DNA of 33,458 nt from JAVBNW01 sp031551255 (GCA_031551255.1 JAVBNW010000154.1:1-33458); one strand, 5' to 3'. Positions 21,512-30,417 are shown, counted from the stretch's first letter. The notes: generated from the sequence alone by a model not told the origin. A program made the numbers and translations.

Positions 21512-23850
21512 TTGGGCAAGCCGTGCTTAACGCGGTCGTGCTCCTCGGCGCGCTTGGCGTTGTTGAAGCGCTCCACGCTGCCGCCCAAATAGCCGGTTAC
21601 GCGACGGATGCGCTCGAACTTGTGCTCCTCCTCGGATCTGCCGCAGCGCGGGCAGGTATCCCCGATCACGCCGCTGTAGCCGCACTGCGGGTCTCTATCC
21701 AGCGGGTGGTTGATCGCGCCGTAGCCGATGCCCGCGTCGTGCATATAGCGAATGACGCTTTCAAAGGCCTCGATGTTGTTCGCGGTGTCGCCGTCAAGTT
21801 CCACATAGGTGATGTGCCCGGCGTTGGTAAGCCGGTGGTACGGCGCTTCAATGTCGATCTTCTCGTGCGCGGCCATCGGGTAGTACACCGGCACGTGAAA
21901 GCTGTTGGTGTAATACTCGCGGTCGGTCACGCCGGGAACGTCGCCGAACTGGCGGCGGTCCATCGCCACAAAACGCCCGGCCAGCCCTTCGGCGGGGGTG
22001 GCGATCAATGTATAGTTCATGCGGCGCTTCGCGCTCTCCTCATCCATGCGGTCGCGCATATGGCCAATAATTTCAAGCCCTAAGTTGCGGGCCATCTCGT
22101 TTTCGCCGTGGTGCGCGCCGGCGAGCGCCACCAGCGCCTCCGCAAGCCCTATGAAGCCCACGGTGAGCGTGCCGTGCTTGAGCACCTCGCCCACCTCGTC
22201 GTCCGGCCCCAGCACGTCGCTGTCCATCCAGATGCCCTCGCCCATTAAAAACGGGTAGTTGCGCACCTTCTTTTTCGCCTGGATCAGGTAGCGCTCGTAG
22301 AGCTGGTCGATCACCAGATCCAGCTTGCGGTCCAGCTCGTCAAAGAAGATGTCGACATCCCCCTTGGCCCGAAGCGCGATGCGCGGCAGGTTGACGGAGG
22401 TAAAGCTTAAATTGCCCCGACCGGAGGTCACCTCGCGCGCGGGATCGTACGTATTGCCGATTACGCGCGTGCGGCAGCCCATGTAGGCAATTTCGGTTTC
22501 CGGGCAGCCGGGCTTGTAATACTGCATATTAAACGGCGCATCCTGAAACGAAAAATTCGGGAACATCCGCTTGGCGCTGACGCGGCACGCGAGCTTGAAA
22601 AGATCGTAGTTCGGGTCGCCGAGCTCGTAGTTGACGCCCTGCATCACGCGGAAGATGTGGATCGGGAAAATCGGCGTTTCGCCGCCGCCCATGCCCGCCT
22701 CGAGCGCGAGCATTACGTTGCGGATCACCATGCGCCCTTCGGGCGAGGTGTCGGTGCCGTAGTTGATCGAGGAAAACGGCGTCTGCGCGCCGGCGCGGGA
22801 ATGCATGGTGTTAAGGTTGTGTACCAGCGCCTCCATGGCCTGATAGGTGGCGCGCTCGGTCTCGATCGTTGCGCGCTTAACCGCAAACGCCTGCGCCTTT
22901 TGAATATCCTCGCCGGAAATGCCGAGTTTTTCGAGGCACTCGGCCTCGATCTTTAGGTACTCCTCGCCGTCTTCCACGCGGATGGACGCGCCGCGCTCCT
23001 TAATCTTGGCCTGCATGGCCTTGAGGGAGGCCTCGTCGTCTTCCCTGCCGCACAGTAGCATCAGCGCGCGGTTCATATTCTGGCGGTACAACTTTTCGTA
23101 CGTCTTGCGCACGCCGTCGCCCAAGCCGTAATCGAAATTGTTGATCGACTGGCCGCCGTGCTGATCGTTCTGGTTGGATTGAATGGCGATGCACGCCAGC
23201 GCCGCGTAAGATTCTATGCTGTTGGGCTCGCGCAGCGCGCCGTGGCCGGTGGAAAAGCCGCCCCTGAACAGCTTGGCGATGTCGATTTGGCAGCAGGTGG
23301 TGGTAAGGGTTAGAAAATCTAGGTCGTGGATGTGAATGTCGCCCTCGCGGTGCGCCTTAGCGTGCTCGGGCTTGAGCACGAACATTTCGTAAAACTGCTT
23401 GGCCCCTTCGGAGCCGTATTTGAGCATTGCGCCCATCGCGGTATCCCCATCGATGTTCGCGTTTTCGCGCTTGATGTCGGAATCCGACGCGTCGGAAAAC
23501 GTGATGTCTTCGTATGCCTTCATCAGGCGCGTGTTGCGCTCGCGCACCCTAGTGCGCTCGGCGCGGTATAGAATATAGGCCTTGGCGATGCGCACGTAGC
23601 CGTTACGGATCAGCGCCGCTTCCACGGCGTCCTGTACCTGCTCCACCGTGGGGCTCAAAATCCCCTGCTCTATAAGCTCATCGGCTGCCTGCTGCGCCAA
23701 ATGCGCGCACTGCTTATCGTCGCACAAGTGATGCGTTGCGTCGAACGCCTTGCGGATCGCATGGGACATCTTGGAAATATCAAAGGGCACGGTACGCCCG
23801 TCCCGCTTGACGATGGAGTGAATCGCCGGCACGGCCCGCAAAGTCGCCAT
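21508..23850 (-). CDS. nrdD: anaerobic (class III) ribonucleoside-triphosphate reductase
   Basis: This 780-residue glycyl-radical enzyme makes deoxyribonucleotides from ribonucleoside triphosphates. The N-terminal ATP-cone (about 5-95, SIVKRDGRTVPFDISKM) is the allosteric site. The barrel includes LTTTCCQIDIAKLF and IAIQSNQNDQHGGQSI. The C-terminal zinc-type cysteines (QCGYSGVIGDTCPRCGR) precede RRVTGYLGG, where Gly753 would carry the radical. The ATG at 23850 has GGGAGG eight bases upstream; an earlier ATG at 23871 lies in the second NrdR box. It is followed by nrdG with an ATGA overlap. The promoter carries paired NrdR boxes, so expression should fall when dATP is plentiful. Confidence 0.97.
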   Translation of the reverse strand: MATLRAVPAIHSIVKRDGRTVPFDISKMSHAIRKAFDATHHLCDDKQCAHLAQQAADELIEQGILSPTVEQVQDAVEAALIRNGYVRIAKAYILYRAERTRVRERNTRLMKAYEDITFSDASDSDIKRENANIDGDTAMGAMLKYGSEGAKQFYEMFVLKPEHAKAHREGDIHIHDLDFLTLTTTCCQIDIAKLFRGGFSTGHGALREPNSIESYAALACIAIQSNQNDQHGGQSINNFDYGLGDGVRKTYEKLYRQNMNRALMLLCGREDDEASLKAMQAKIKERGASIRVEDGEEYLKIEAECLEKLGISGEDIQKAQAFAVKRATIETERATYQAMEALVHNLNTMHSRAGAQTPFSSINYGTDTSPEGRMVIRNVMLALEAGMGGGETPIFPIHIFRVMQGVNYELGDPNYDLFKLACRVSAKRMFPNFSFQDAPFNMQYYKPGCPETEIAYMGCRTRVIGNTYDPAREVTSGRGNLSFTSVNLPRIALRAKGDVDIFFDELDRKLDLVIDQLYERYLIQAKKKVRNYPFLMGEGIWMDSDVLGPDDEVGEVLKHGTLTVGFIGLAEALVALAGAHHGENEMARNLGLEIIGHMRDRMDEESAKRRMNYTLIATPAEGLAGRFVAMDRRQFGDVPGVTDREYYTNSFHVPVYYPMAAHEKIDIEAPYHRLTNAGHITYVELDGDTANNIEAFESVIRYMHDAGIGYGAINHPLDRDPQCGYSGVIGDTCPRCGRSEEEHKFERIRRVTGYLGGSVERFNNAKRAEEHDRVKHGLPK

Positions 23851-23867
23851 AGAAAAGCCTCCCCATA

Positions 23868-23883
23868 CCACTACATTTAGTGT
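23868..23883. promoter_or_regulatory. NrdR box 2
   Basis: Minus strand ACACTAAATGTAGTGG, close to the NrdR consensus ACACWATATATWGTGT (13 of 16). It lies downstream of the -10 box, exactly 32 bases (about three helical turns) centre to centre from box 1. Confidence 0.8.
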
Positions 23884-23891
23884 GCATAAGG

Positions 23892-23920
23892 AGGATACAA
23901 TACCATATATGGTGTGTCAA
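23892..23920 (-). promoter_or_regulatory. promoter of nrdDG
   Basis: Minus strand TTGACA (23920-23915, perfect), 17 bases, TATCCT (23897-23892). NrdR box 1 fills the spacer. Confidence 0.8.
23900..23915. promoter_or_regulatory. NrdR box 1
   Basis: Minus strand ACACCATATATGGTAT: the ATATAT core and palindromic flanks of the NrdR consensus, placed between the -35 and -10 boxes. Together with box 2 it is the usual pair for NrdR, the ATP/dATP-sensing repressor of ribonucleotide reductase genes. Confidence 0.85.
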
Positions 23921-24115
23921 GAAAGCATCCCGCCGATTTCCCGAGCAATCGTAAGCGCAGCGCATCTAGGGGGGCCTGGCCGGGGATTTCCGGCAAAATG
24001 GAAAATTTCCGCGGCTGCATCCGGGCAACTTTCCCGGGCGATAAGCGGCGCTTTACATCGGCTATTCGATGCGCGCGCATGCAGCTTCATTGCAGCATCG
24101 GCTAGAATCTCCCCC

Positions 24116-24143
24116 CCATAAACCGAATATGTTCGGTTTATGG
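24116..24143. repeat. 12-bp perfect palindrome upstream of the first MATE gene
   Basis: CCATAAACCGAA (24116-24127) pairs perfectly with 24132-24143 around TATG. It ends 51 bases before the -35 box of the MATE promoter. It could be an operator or the end of a small transcript. The rest of the 23921-24115 gap shows no gene. Confidence 0.55.
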
Positions 24144-24194
24144 CGGCAAGCCCTGGGTAGACGCCGAAGGCAGGGCGACACTATCGACAGTTTT

Positions 24195-24223
24195 TTGACA
24201 ACCCATGCGGTTGCTGCTATCAT
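24195..24223 (+). promoter_or_regulatory. promoter of the first MATE gene
   Basis: TTGACA (24195-24200, perfect), 17 bases, TATCAT (24218-24223). About 60 bases of leader precede the ATG. Confidence 0.75.
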
Positions 24224-24290
24224 AACCATCGACATCTCGTCCGTGCGCCCCGCCTATTCTGCCGATCCGGCCGGATGCCCTGGAGGATAT

Positions 24291-25709
24291 ATGCTGCTGA
24301 AAAAACTTGGCGACCGCGAATTCTTCACCCGCGTGCTCGCCATTGGGTTGCCCATCGCGATGCAAAACCTGTTGATTAACGCCTCCACCATGATCGACAC
24401 GATGATGGTAGGCACACAAGGCGAAACGGCTGTGGCTGCCGTAGGCCTGGCGTCGCAGTACGCGTCGTTGTTCTTTTCCGCCTATTTCGGCTTCATCAGC
24501 GGGGGCATCATGTTCTTCGCGCAATACTGGGGGGCGCGCAACATGAAGGGCATCTGCCAAGCCTACGGCCTCGCCCTGACGTGGATGATGGCGGTGAGCA
24601 TAGTCTTCGGAGGCATGGCAATGGCCGCGCCGCAGGTGGTGCTGGGCATCTACACCGATAAGACCCACATCATCGAGGCGGGCATACCCTATATGCGCAT
24701 TCTGGGGCTGAGCTTTCCCTTGCAGGCGCTCTCAATGGCCATCTCCGCACTGCTTCGGTCTACCGAGCGGGTCAAGGTGCCGTTCCTGGCCAGCGTAGCA
24801 GCCCAGGCAACCAACGTTCTGGTCAACGCCCTGCTCATCTTCGGGCTGCTGGGTCTACCCAAGCTGGGCACGGTGGGCGCGGCTATCGGCACGGTGGCGG
24901 GCGGGGTGGTCAACGTGGCCATCCTGTATATCTTTTGCATCTGCGAGGGCAATTCGCTGGTATTGCGCTTCAAAGAGCAGTTCGGCTGGCCCCTCTCTTT
25001 CATCAAGCTCTACTTCGTCAAGTGCGCGCCCATCATTGCCAATGAGGTATTCTACGGCGTCGGCCAGCTACTCATCAACATCGTCATGGGCAGGCAGATC
25101 GCCGCGGGCATCGCGGCCATGGCGATCTTCCGGGTTGTCGAGCGCATCATCTTCGCGTTCTTCAGCGGCTTTACCAACGCGAGCGCCATCATCGTAGGCA
25201 AGCACGTCGGCGCCGGCGAGCTTGACGCGGGGTTGCGGGACGCCAAGCGTTTCGCCTTCCTGTGCCCCGCCGTCACCTGCCTGGTATGCCTGATCATCCT
25301 GCCTTTTCGGGCTCCGCTGCTGGGCCTTTTCGGCCTGAGCGGCGAATCGCTTGACTTTGGCATGTACATGTTGGCGTTTTATGTCATCGCGGGCACGCTG
25401 CGCACCTGCAACTACATCATCAACGATACGTTCAGGGCGTCGGGCGAGACGGTGTTCGGCACCGTAATCGAAATCGCGAGTCTGTTCGTCGCTACCATAC
25501 CCGCCGTGTTCCTGACGGGCATGGTATGGAAGCTGCCCTTCCTGGCGGTCTTTTCCGTGATGTTTATCGACGACCTGGTGCGCATCCCGGTAATGATCCG
25601 GTACTTGCGGTCGGGGCGCTGGATCAAGCCGGTCACCGAGGAGGGCTTATCCGCCCTTCCCGCCTTTCGCGGAAAGATGAAAATACGCGCGGGAAAGGCC
25701 CGCGCGTAA
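24291..25709 (+). CDS. MATE-family efflux transporter
   Basis: This 472-residue polytopic membrane protein has about 12 spans in two homologous halves. The first half opens with FFTRVLAIGLPIAMQNLLINASTMIDTMMVGTQGETAVAAVGLASQ, the family's first-span signature with the Asp of the TM1 region. The second half begins near VKCAPIIANEVFYGVGQLL. MATE proteins export cationic drugs or metabolites in exchange for Na+ or H+; the substrate is unknown. The ATG at 24291 follows GGAGG with five bases between; the frame extends upstream without coding character. It is convergent with a second, distinct MATE gene, sharing a hairpin at its 3' end. Confidence 0.93.
   Translation: MLLKKLGDREFFTRVLAIGLPIAMQNLLINASTMIDTMMVGTQGETAVAAVGLASQYASLFFSAYFGFISGGIMFFAQYWGARNMKGICQAYGLALTWMMAVSIVFGGMAMAAPQVVLGIYTDKTHIIEAGIPYMRILGLSFPLQALSMAISALLRSTERVKVPFLASVAAQATNVLVNALLIFGLLGLPKLGTVGAAIGTVAGGVVNVAILYIFCICEGNSLVLRFKEQFGWPLSFIKLYFVKCAPIIANEVFYGVGQLLINIVMGRQIAAGIAAMAIFRVVERIIFAFFSGFTNASAIIVGKHVGAGELDAGLRDAKRFAFLCPAVTCLVCLIILPFRAPLLGLFGLSGESLDFGMYMLAFYVIAGTLRTCNYIINDTFRASGETVFGTVIEIASLFVATIPAVFLTGMVWKLPFLAVFSVMFIDDLVRIPVMIRYLRSGRWIKPVTEEGLSALPAFRGKMKIRAGKARA
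25684..25708 (+). terminator. terminator-like hairpin at the end of the first MATE gene
   Basis: TACGCGCGGG (25684-25693) pairs perfectly with 25699-25708 around AAAGG, overlapping the last codons. A loose pyrimidine-rich tail (TTTCTCTTTCTTTTT) follows within 4-20 bases. Confidence 0.6.
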
Positions 25710-25769
25710 GGATTTCTCTTTCTTTTTCGGCCATTATGAAGGGCGGCTCCATAACCATGTCAAGCTTTC

Positions 25770-27194
25770 CTACTTTGCCGCCTCCGGCGATGATTCGGCG
25801 AGCAGGGCGGCTTTCCACTTTCCGGAGCGGAATCTGAGATACGTTAAAAGGCCGCGCACCGCAAGATCCGCCGCCATGGCGATCCACGCGCCGGAAAGGC
25901 CCAGGCCGAACACCTTCACCAGCAGGAACGCCAGCGTGATCCTAAGCCCCCACATGCCCGCCATGCCGATCACGAGCGGGGCCACGGTATCCCCCGCGCC
26001 GCGCAGCGCGCCCGCGGACACGATCGCCAGCCCGAACAGCGGCTCGGCAAACGCGATGATGCGCAGCGCTCCGGAGCCCAGGGCGATGACCTCGACATCG
26101 GGCGTAAAGATACGGATCAACGCCTCCGGGAAAAAGAACAGGATGAGCCCGGCGGCGATCATCATCACAAACCCGAGGCGTATGTTCGCGCGGCCGTAGC
26201 GCGCGGCGTCGTCCGGGCGCTTTGCGCCCAGAGATTGCCCCACAAGCGTAGTGGCGGCCACGGAAAAGCCGAATACGGGGTTGTAGCAGATCGCCTCGGC
26301 GGTGATGGCCAGATGATGCGCCGCCAGCTGGGCGACCCCCAGCCCCGCCCCGATGCTGGTAAAATACGTGTGTCCCTGCGAGATCACCACCCGCTCGCCC
26401 GCCGCAGGCAGGCCGACTTTCAGCATATCCCGCACATCCGCAAGGTGAAGGCGGTAAGAGAGCCTGGGCGAAAAGCGCAGCGCGCCTTCCTGCCTCGCCA
26501 GATAGATCAGCAAAAAAATGCCGATGAGCGCCATGGAAACCGCGGAAGAGATTGCCGCGCCGCGCACGCCCAGCCCCGCGCCCCACATCGTCCACTCGAT
26601 GTGCACGGGCCAGCTTTCGGGGAACAGCGCCACGCGGCGCGTGGGAAAGATCAGCAAGTAGTTGCCCAGCGCGTTGAGCAAGTTGGCCGCGAGCGTAACG
26701 CGCATCGGCGTTTTGGTATTGCCGGTTCCGCGCAGGGCCCCAGCCATGGCCGCCCCCGCAAAATGAGGAATATACGACAGCGCAAGGATGCGCATATACG
26801 CGGAGGCATCGGCGTGAATCGCCGGGTCTCCCCCCATCCAGCGGGGAACCCACTGCGCAAGCAGCAGCGCAAGCAGCATGACCACGGCCCCGAGCAGCGC
26901 ACTCATCACCAGCGATTGCCGCGCGTACGCACCCGCGCGCAACGGCTTATCCGCACCCCAGCTGCGCGCGACCATCACCGTGCCGCCCACGGAAACCGCC
27001 ATGGAAATGCTGTTGATCAGCCACATGGGCGAGGCGTTGATCGCCACAGCCGACGTCGCCTCGCGCCCCAGGCTCCCCACCATCGCGGTATCGACATAGT
27101 TCACCATGGTCACCATGATGTTTTCAAAAATCGACGGCCACGCAAGGGCCATCACGCGGCCGTACACCGCTCGTTTCGACATGCTTTCGGACAA
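25770..27194 (-). CDS. MATE-family efflux transporter (second, distinct copy)
   Basis: This is a 474-residue, 12-span membrane exporter. The first-span signature is VMALAWPSIFENIMVTMVNYVDTAMVGSLG, with the mid-protein repeat VGLPAAGERVVISQGHTYFTSIGA and ATTLVGQSLGA in the second half. It is only distantly similar to the 24291-25709 protein, so it is not a recent duplicate. I take the TTG at 27194 as start because GGAGG lies nine bases before it; the ATG four codons later lacks a ribosome site. The C-terminal tail is short and charged. It is convergent with the first MATE gene. Substrate unknown. Confidence 0.91.
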   Translation of the reverse strand: MSESMSKRAVYGRVMALAWPSIFENIMVTMVNYVDTAMVGSLGREATSAVAINASPMWLINSISMAVSVGGTVMVARSWGADKPLRAGAYARQSLVMSALLGAVVMLLALLLAQWVPRWMGGDPAIHADASAYMRILALSYIPHFAGAAMAGALRGTGNTKTPMRVTLAANLLNALGNYLLIFPTRRVALFPESWPVHIEWTMWGAGLGVRGAAISSAVSMALIGIFLLIYLARQEGALRFSPRLSYRLHLADVRDMLKVGLPAAGERVVISQGHTYFTSIGAGLGVAQLAAHHLAITAEAICYNPVFGFSVAATTLVGQSLGAKRPDDAARYGRANIRLGFVMMIAAGLILFFFPEALIRIFTPDVEVIALGSGALRIIAFAEPLFGLAIVSAGALRGAGDTVAPLVIGMAGMWGLRITLAFLLVKVFGLGLSGAWIAMAADLAVRGLLTYLRFRSGKWKAALLAESSPEAAK

Positions 27195-27269
27195 CTTCGG
27201 CCGCCTCCCCGTGGCACAGTGTTCCTATCTTACCACGGCGGGGCATGGGGAAACAAGCGGAAAAAGCGC

Positions 27270-27318
27270 AGCACCGAAGGCCTTCGGCGACCAAAGGGCG
27301 TCATGTCCTTTGGAATCC
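27270..27318 (+). repeat. isolated L module of the dispersed palindromic element
   Basis: CGAAGGCCTTCGGCGACCAA, GGGCGTCATG and CCTTTGGAATCC match module L of the copies at 18668 and 30500-30545. No palindrome P follows. It lies in the gap between the second MATE gene and the 3' end of the sulfatase gene. Confidence 0.6.
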
Positions 27319-27348
27319 CGCCCTGCACCCTGGGCAACAGGTGCGAAA

Positions 27349-28704
27349 CTACCCCGCATCCGCGCTGTCGTACATCGCGATGATATAGGGATGCGATTCG
27401 TCGTACTCGGTCAGCGGCTTGGGGTTTTCCACCTGCCCGATCAGGCGCACGCCCGCGCCTGCAACGCCGGTAGCATCGTCGCCCAGGTCCTTTCTGCACG
27501 CGTCCATCAACGCCTCGAGCTTGCGCACCACATCAGGATGCTGATCGTACACATCGTTCTGCTCGGCGATATCTTCGGCCAGGTTGTATAGCAGCCGCAC
27601 CTTCTCGCCGCGCTTGAGCACGTGAAGCTTCCAGTCTCCATGCCGCACGGCCTCCAGCGAATTGCACAGGTAATAAAAGAACGTATCGCGGTGCGCGGGC
27701 GCGTTGGGGTCGGTAAGCAACGATGAAAAATCCGCGCCGTCGATCTTCACGGCAGGGTCCGGCTTTGCGCCGCACAGCGCCGCAAACGTGGGCAAAAAGT
27801 CGATGGAGGAAACGATTCTATCCGACACGACGCCCGAGGGTATGTGCCCCGGCCAGTACAGAATGCACGGCACGCGCTGCCCGCCCTCCCAGGTGGTTCC
27901 CTTGATGCCGCGCAGCGGCAAGTTGCTGCCGCCGTGGTCGCCGCGGCTGCCGTTGTCCGATGTAAAGATCACCAGCGTGTTTTCCGAAAGCCCCTCTTGC
28001 TTAAGCTGATGCAGCACGCAGCGGGTGGCCCAGTCCACGCACTCCACGCACGCGCCGTAATCGCCGTTTTGCGATGACTTGGCGAACCGATCGGGCGCGT
28101 ACAGCGGCAGATGCACATGCATGTGCGCAAGGTACAGGAAGAACGGCGTCTCCCGGTTGCGGTGGATGAACTCCGTAGCCTTCTCCACATACCGCTCGGT
28201 TAGCGCGCGCTGGTCGGGCTGCTGCTGAATCACGCGCTCGCCGCTGATGAGCGGAAGCGGTGGGCTGTTTTCGTGCGTGAGCTGCCTGCCCATGTCGTTG
28301 CTGTAGGGCAGCCCGTAGTATTCGTCAAAGCCGTGGCGGGTGGGCAAAAACGCGGGCTGGTCGCCGCAGTGCCATTTGCCCACGATCTTCGTCGCGTAGC
28401 CCCGATCCTTGAGCAGCGAGGCGATGGTCGTCTCCTTATCGCTCAGCCCGACGCCCTGCCCCGGAAACAGCACCCATTGACCTTCGAACGAGCCAAAGCC
28501 GATTCTGGGCGGATAGCAGCCGGTGAGCATGCCCCCGCGCGACGGCGAGCACACCGGAGATGCCATGTAAAAATCGGTCAACCGCATGCCTTCGCTCGCC
28601 ATGCGGTCGAGCGTGGGCGTCCGGTTGAGCTGCGAGCCGTAGCAGCCAAGATCTCCATACCCAAGGTCGTCGCAGTTGATCAAAACGATGTTCGGCCTGT
28701 CCAC
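27349..28704 (-). CDS. cysteine-type sulfatase (arylsulfatase family)
   Basis: This 451-residue type I sulfatase should hydrolyse sulfate esters, probably on sugars. Metal ligands are expected at Asp12-Asp13 (NCDDLGYGD). The active-site signature CSPSRGGMLTG has Cys52, the residue converted to formylglycine, with Arg56. GKWHCG, HMHVHLPLY, SDNGSRGDHGG and RGIKGTTWEGG supply the remaining catalytic residues. No signal peptide or lipobox is present at the N-terminus (MDRPNIVLIN), so it appears cytoplasmic and would need a small imported substrate. The GTG at 28704 has AGGAGGG eight bases upstream. It is divergent from its probable maturase, with the two promoters back to back. Confidence 0.93.
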   Translation of the reverse strand: MDRPNIVLINCDDLGYGDLGCYGSQLNRTPTLDRMASEGMRLTDFYMASPVCSPSRGGMLTGCYPPRIGFGSFEGQWVLFPGQGVGLSDKETTIASLLKDRGYATKIVGKWHCGDQPAFLPTRHGFDEYYGLPYSNDMGRQLTHENSPPLPLISGERVIQQQPDQRALTERYVEKATEFIHRNRETPFFLYLAHMHVHLPLYAPDRFAKSSQNGDYGACVECVDWATRCVLHQLKQEGLSENTLVIFTSDNGSRGDHGGSNLPLRGIKGTTWEGGQRVPCILYWPGHIPSGVVSDRIVSSIDFLPTFAALCGAKPDPAVKIDGADFSSLLTDPNAPAHRDTFFYYLCNSLEAVRHGDWKLHVLKRGEKVRLLYNLAEDIAEQNDVYDQHPDVVRKLEALMDACRKDLGDDATGVAGAGVRLIGQVENPKPLTEYDESHPYIIAMYDSADAG

Positions 28705-28750
28705 TGGTCGGTCCCTCCTATCTGTCGATTCTTTTCATCCCATCGCCAAT

Positions 28751-28779
28751 ATTTTACCAACGCGCGCGTAAAAGGACAA
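28751..28779 (-). promoter_or_regulatory. promoter of the sulfatase gene
   Basis: Minus strand TTGTCC (28779-28774), 17 bases, TAAAAT (28756-28751). Confidence 0.7.
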
Positions 28780-28803
28780 GCGTACGCGGCCGCCGATTAC
28801 GCG

Positions 28804-28832
28804 TTGACACGGCGGAATGCCTATTCTATGAT
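28804..28832 (+). promoter_or_regulatory. promoter toward the sulfatase maturase gene
   Basis: TTGACA (28804-28809, perfect), 17 bases, TATGAT (28827-28832). Its -35 is 24 bases from the sulfatase -35. The transcript would have a leader of about 355 bases (28840-29195) with no gene I can support. The leader holds the hairpin GCGTAG-CCGGCAG-CTACGC at 28896-28914, an exact reverse copy of 9407-9425. Confidence 0.7.
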
Positions 28833-29195
28833 GATAGAGTCGCCCAACTTTAAAAGCGGAACGCTGAGCGAGTAATTTTTTCACAGGGCAAGGGGGCGTA
28901 GCCGGCAGCTACGCAGACCTAAGTTCAACGCCGCCATGCGGAAAAAGATCCGCTCGCGTGCTCTTCGTTTGAGGCTGGCCGACTATATAGTCACCGAACC
29001 CAAAAATGGAAGCGAGATGAACGGGAATGTTTTTCGCGCCACAAGACGGAGCCAACCGTTCGCACGGGCATTGCGCCTTGCCCTACGCGCGCGCCGCATG
29101 TGCTCGACTCCGGCCACAGGCGCGCCGGGCGCGTTCCACTTCGGCGGGGAGCTCGCGGAGGGCATGCATACCCTCCCGCGAAGGCGCGTAGCACC

Positions 29196-30308
29196 GTGCC
29201 GCCGCTTACAATCATGCTCAAGCCGGCATCCGGGCTGTGCAACATGCGCTGCGTGTATTGTTTCTATGCCGATGTCGCCGCCCGCCGCCCGGACCTACCC
29301 ATGGCCGTTATGAGCGAAAATACCCTGGAGGCCGCTGTAGAAAACGCGCTTCACTACGCGGACGGGCGCTGCCACTTCGTATTCCAGGGCGGCGAGCCCA
29401 CGCTGGCGGGGCTCGGTTTTTTTGAAAGCGCGGTTCGCCTTCAGGCAAAGCATAATAAAAAGCGCGTGCGCATAAGCAACGCCATCCAGACAAACGGGCT
29501 TCTGCTTGACGGCGGTTGGGCACGGTTCCTTCACGAGCGCCGCTTTCTGGTAGGACTCTCGCTGGACGGCGACGCGCACGCGCACGACGCGCTCAGAAAA
29601 GATGCCGCCGGCAAGGGCACGTACAACCGCGTGACCAAAGCCGCCGCGCTGCTCGCCAAACACGGCTGCGAGTACAACATACTGGCCGTCGTCACGCGAA
29701 GCGCCGCGCGGCACGCGAGGGCCACGTACAATCACCTGAAACGCCACAAGTTTTTGCAGTTCATTGCGTGCCTAGACGATCTGGGCGGTTCTTCGAGCGC
29801 GTACTCGCTCACCCCGGAGCTATACGGGCAGTTTCTGTGCACGGTATTCGACGCCTATTATGAAGACTTTATGCGTGAGGGGTATGTAAGCGTGCGCGCG
29901 TTTGACAACTACATTCAGCTTTTGATGGGCCATCCGCCCGACAGCTGTGCGATGAGCGGCCGCTGCGCCGCGAGCCCGCTTGTGGAGCACGACGGCAGCG
30001 TGTACCCCTGCGATTTTTACGCGCTGAGCGAGTGGCGGCTGGGCGACATCGTGTCCCAGCCCTTAGAAGAGATGCTGGGGAGCGAAAAGGCGCTCGCGTT
30101 TTCTGCGTTTTTCGCCTCGCGGCACCCGGATTGCGCCGCGTGCAAGTGGCTTCATCTATGCCGCGGGGGTTGCCGCAGGGACTGCGAAGACGCGGCGGAG
30201 GCACATCCCGGCAAAAACCGCCTGTGCGGCGCATACCGCATGCTTTTTGAGCACGCGTATCCCCGGATGCTGGAGATCGCGCGGCGTGCGCGCAATCCTC
30301 GGGCGTAA
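29196..30308 (+). CDS. anaerobic sulfatase-maturating enzyme (radical SAM, SPASM domain)
   Basis: This 370-residue enzyme oxidises the active-site Cys or Ser of a sulfatase to formylglycine, using S-adenosylmethionine and no oxygen. The radical-SAM cluster motif is Cys15-x3-Cys19-x2-Cys22 (CNMRCVYC). FQGGEPTLAG is the SAM-binding GGE motif, and YPCDFYALSEW carries the likely catalytic Asp. The C-terminal SPASM cysteines (CAMSGRC, CAACKWLHLCRGGC, CEDA, CGAY) bind two further clusters. The GTG start (29196) gives PPLTIMLKPASGLCN, the usual family N-terminus, with the same cysteine numbering as I recall for the Clostridium perfringens enzyme. The ribosome site is weak (AAGG). It is divergent from the cysteine-type sulfatase, its likely client. 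Confidence 0.93.
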   Translation: MPPLTIMLKPASGLCNMRCVYCFYADVAARRPDLPMAVMSENTLEAAVENALHYADGRCHFVFQGGEPTLAGLGFFESAVRLQAKHNKKRVRISNAIQTNGLLLDGGWARFLHERRFLVGLSLDGDAHAHDALRKDAAGKGTYNRVTKAAALLAKHGCEYNILAVVTRSAARHARATYNHLKRHKFLQFIACLDDLGGSSSAYSLTPELYGQFLCTVFDAYYEDFMREGYVSVRAFDNYIQLLMGHPPDSCAMSGRCAASPLVEHDGSVYPCDFYALSEWRLGDIVSQPLEEMLGSEKALAFSAFFASRHPDCAACKWLHLCRGGCRRDCEDAAEAHPGKNRLCGAYRMLFEHAYPRMLEIARRARNPRA

Positions 30309-30417
30309 ATAAAGGTATCCACAGCAAGCAGATCGCCATCGCCGCGCCCGCGCTTGGGGCGGCGGAATTGCCAGGGCGTGTCCCTAGGTAAACGATGAGT
30401 AACGCAAGAAAACGCAA

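Noticed and set aside
24291..27194. The two MATE genes as a recent tandem duplication or a heteromeric pair
   Set aside because: The proteins share only family-level motifs and the genes are convergent, with different starts and tails.
28833..29195. Riboswitch in the sulfatase-maturase leader
   Set aside because: I could not match any known riboswitch core (TPP, cobalamin, SAM, Moco), so it is reported only as an unexplained leader.
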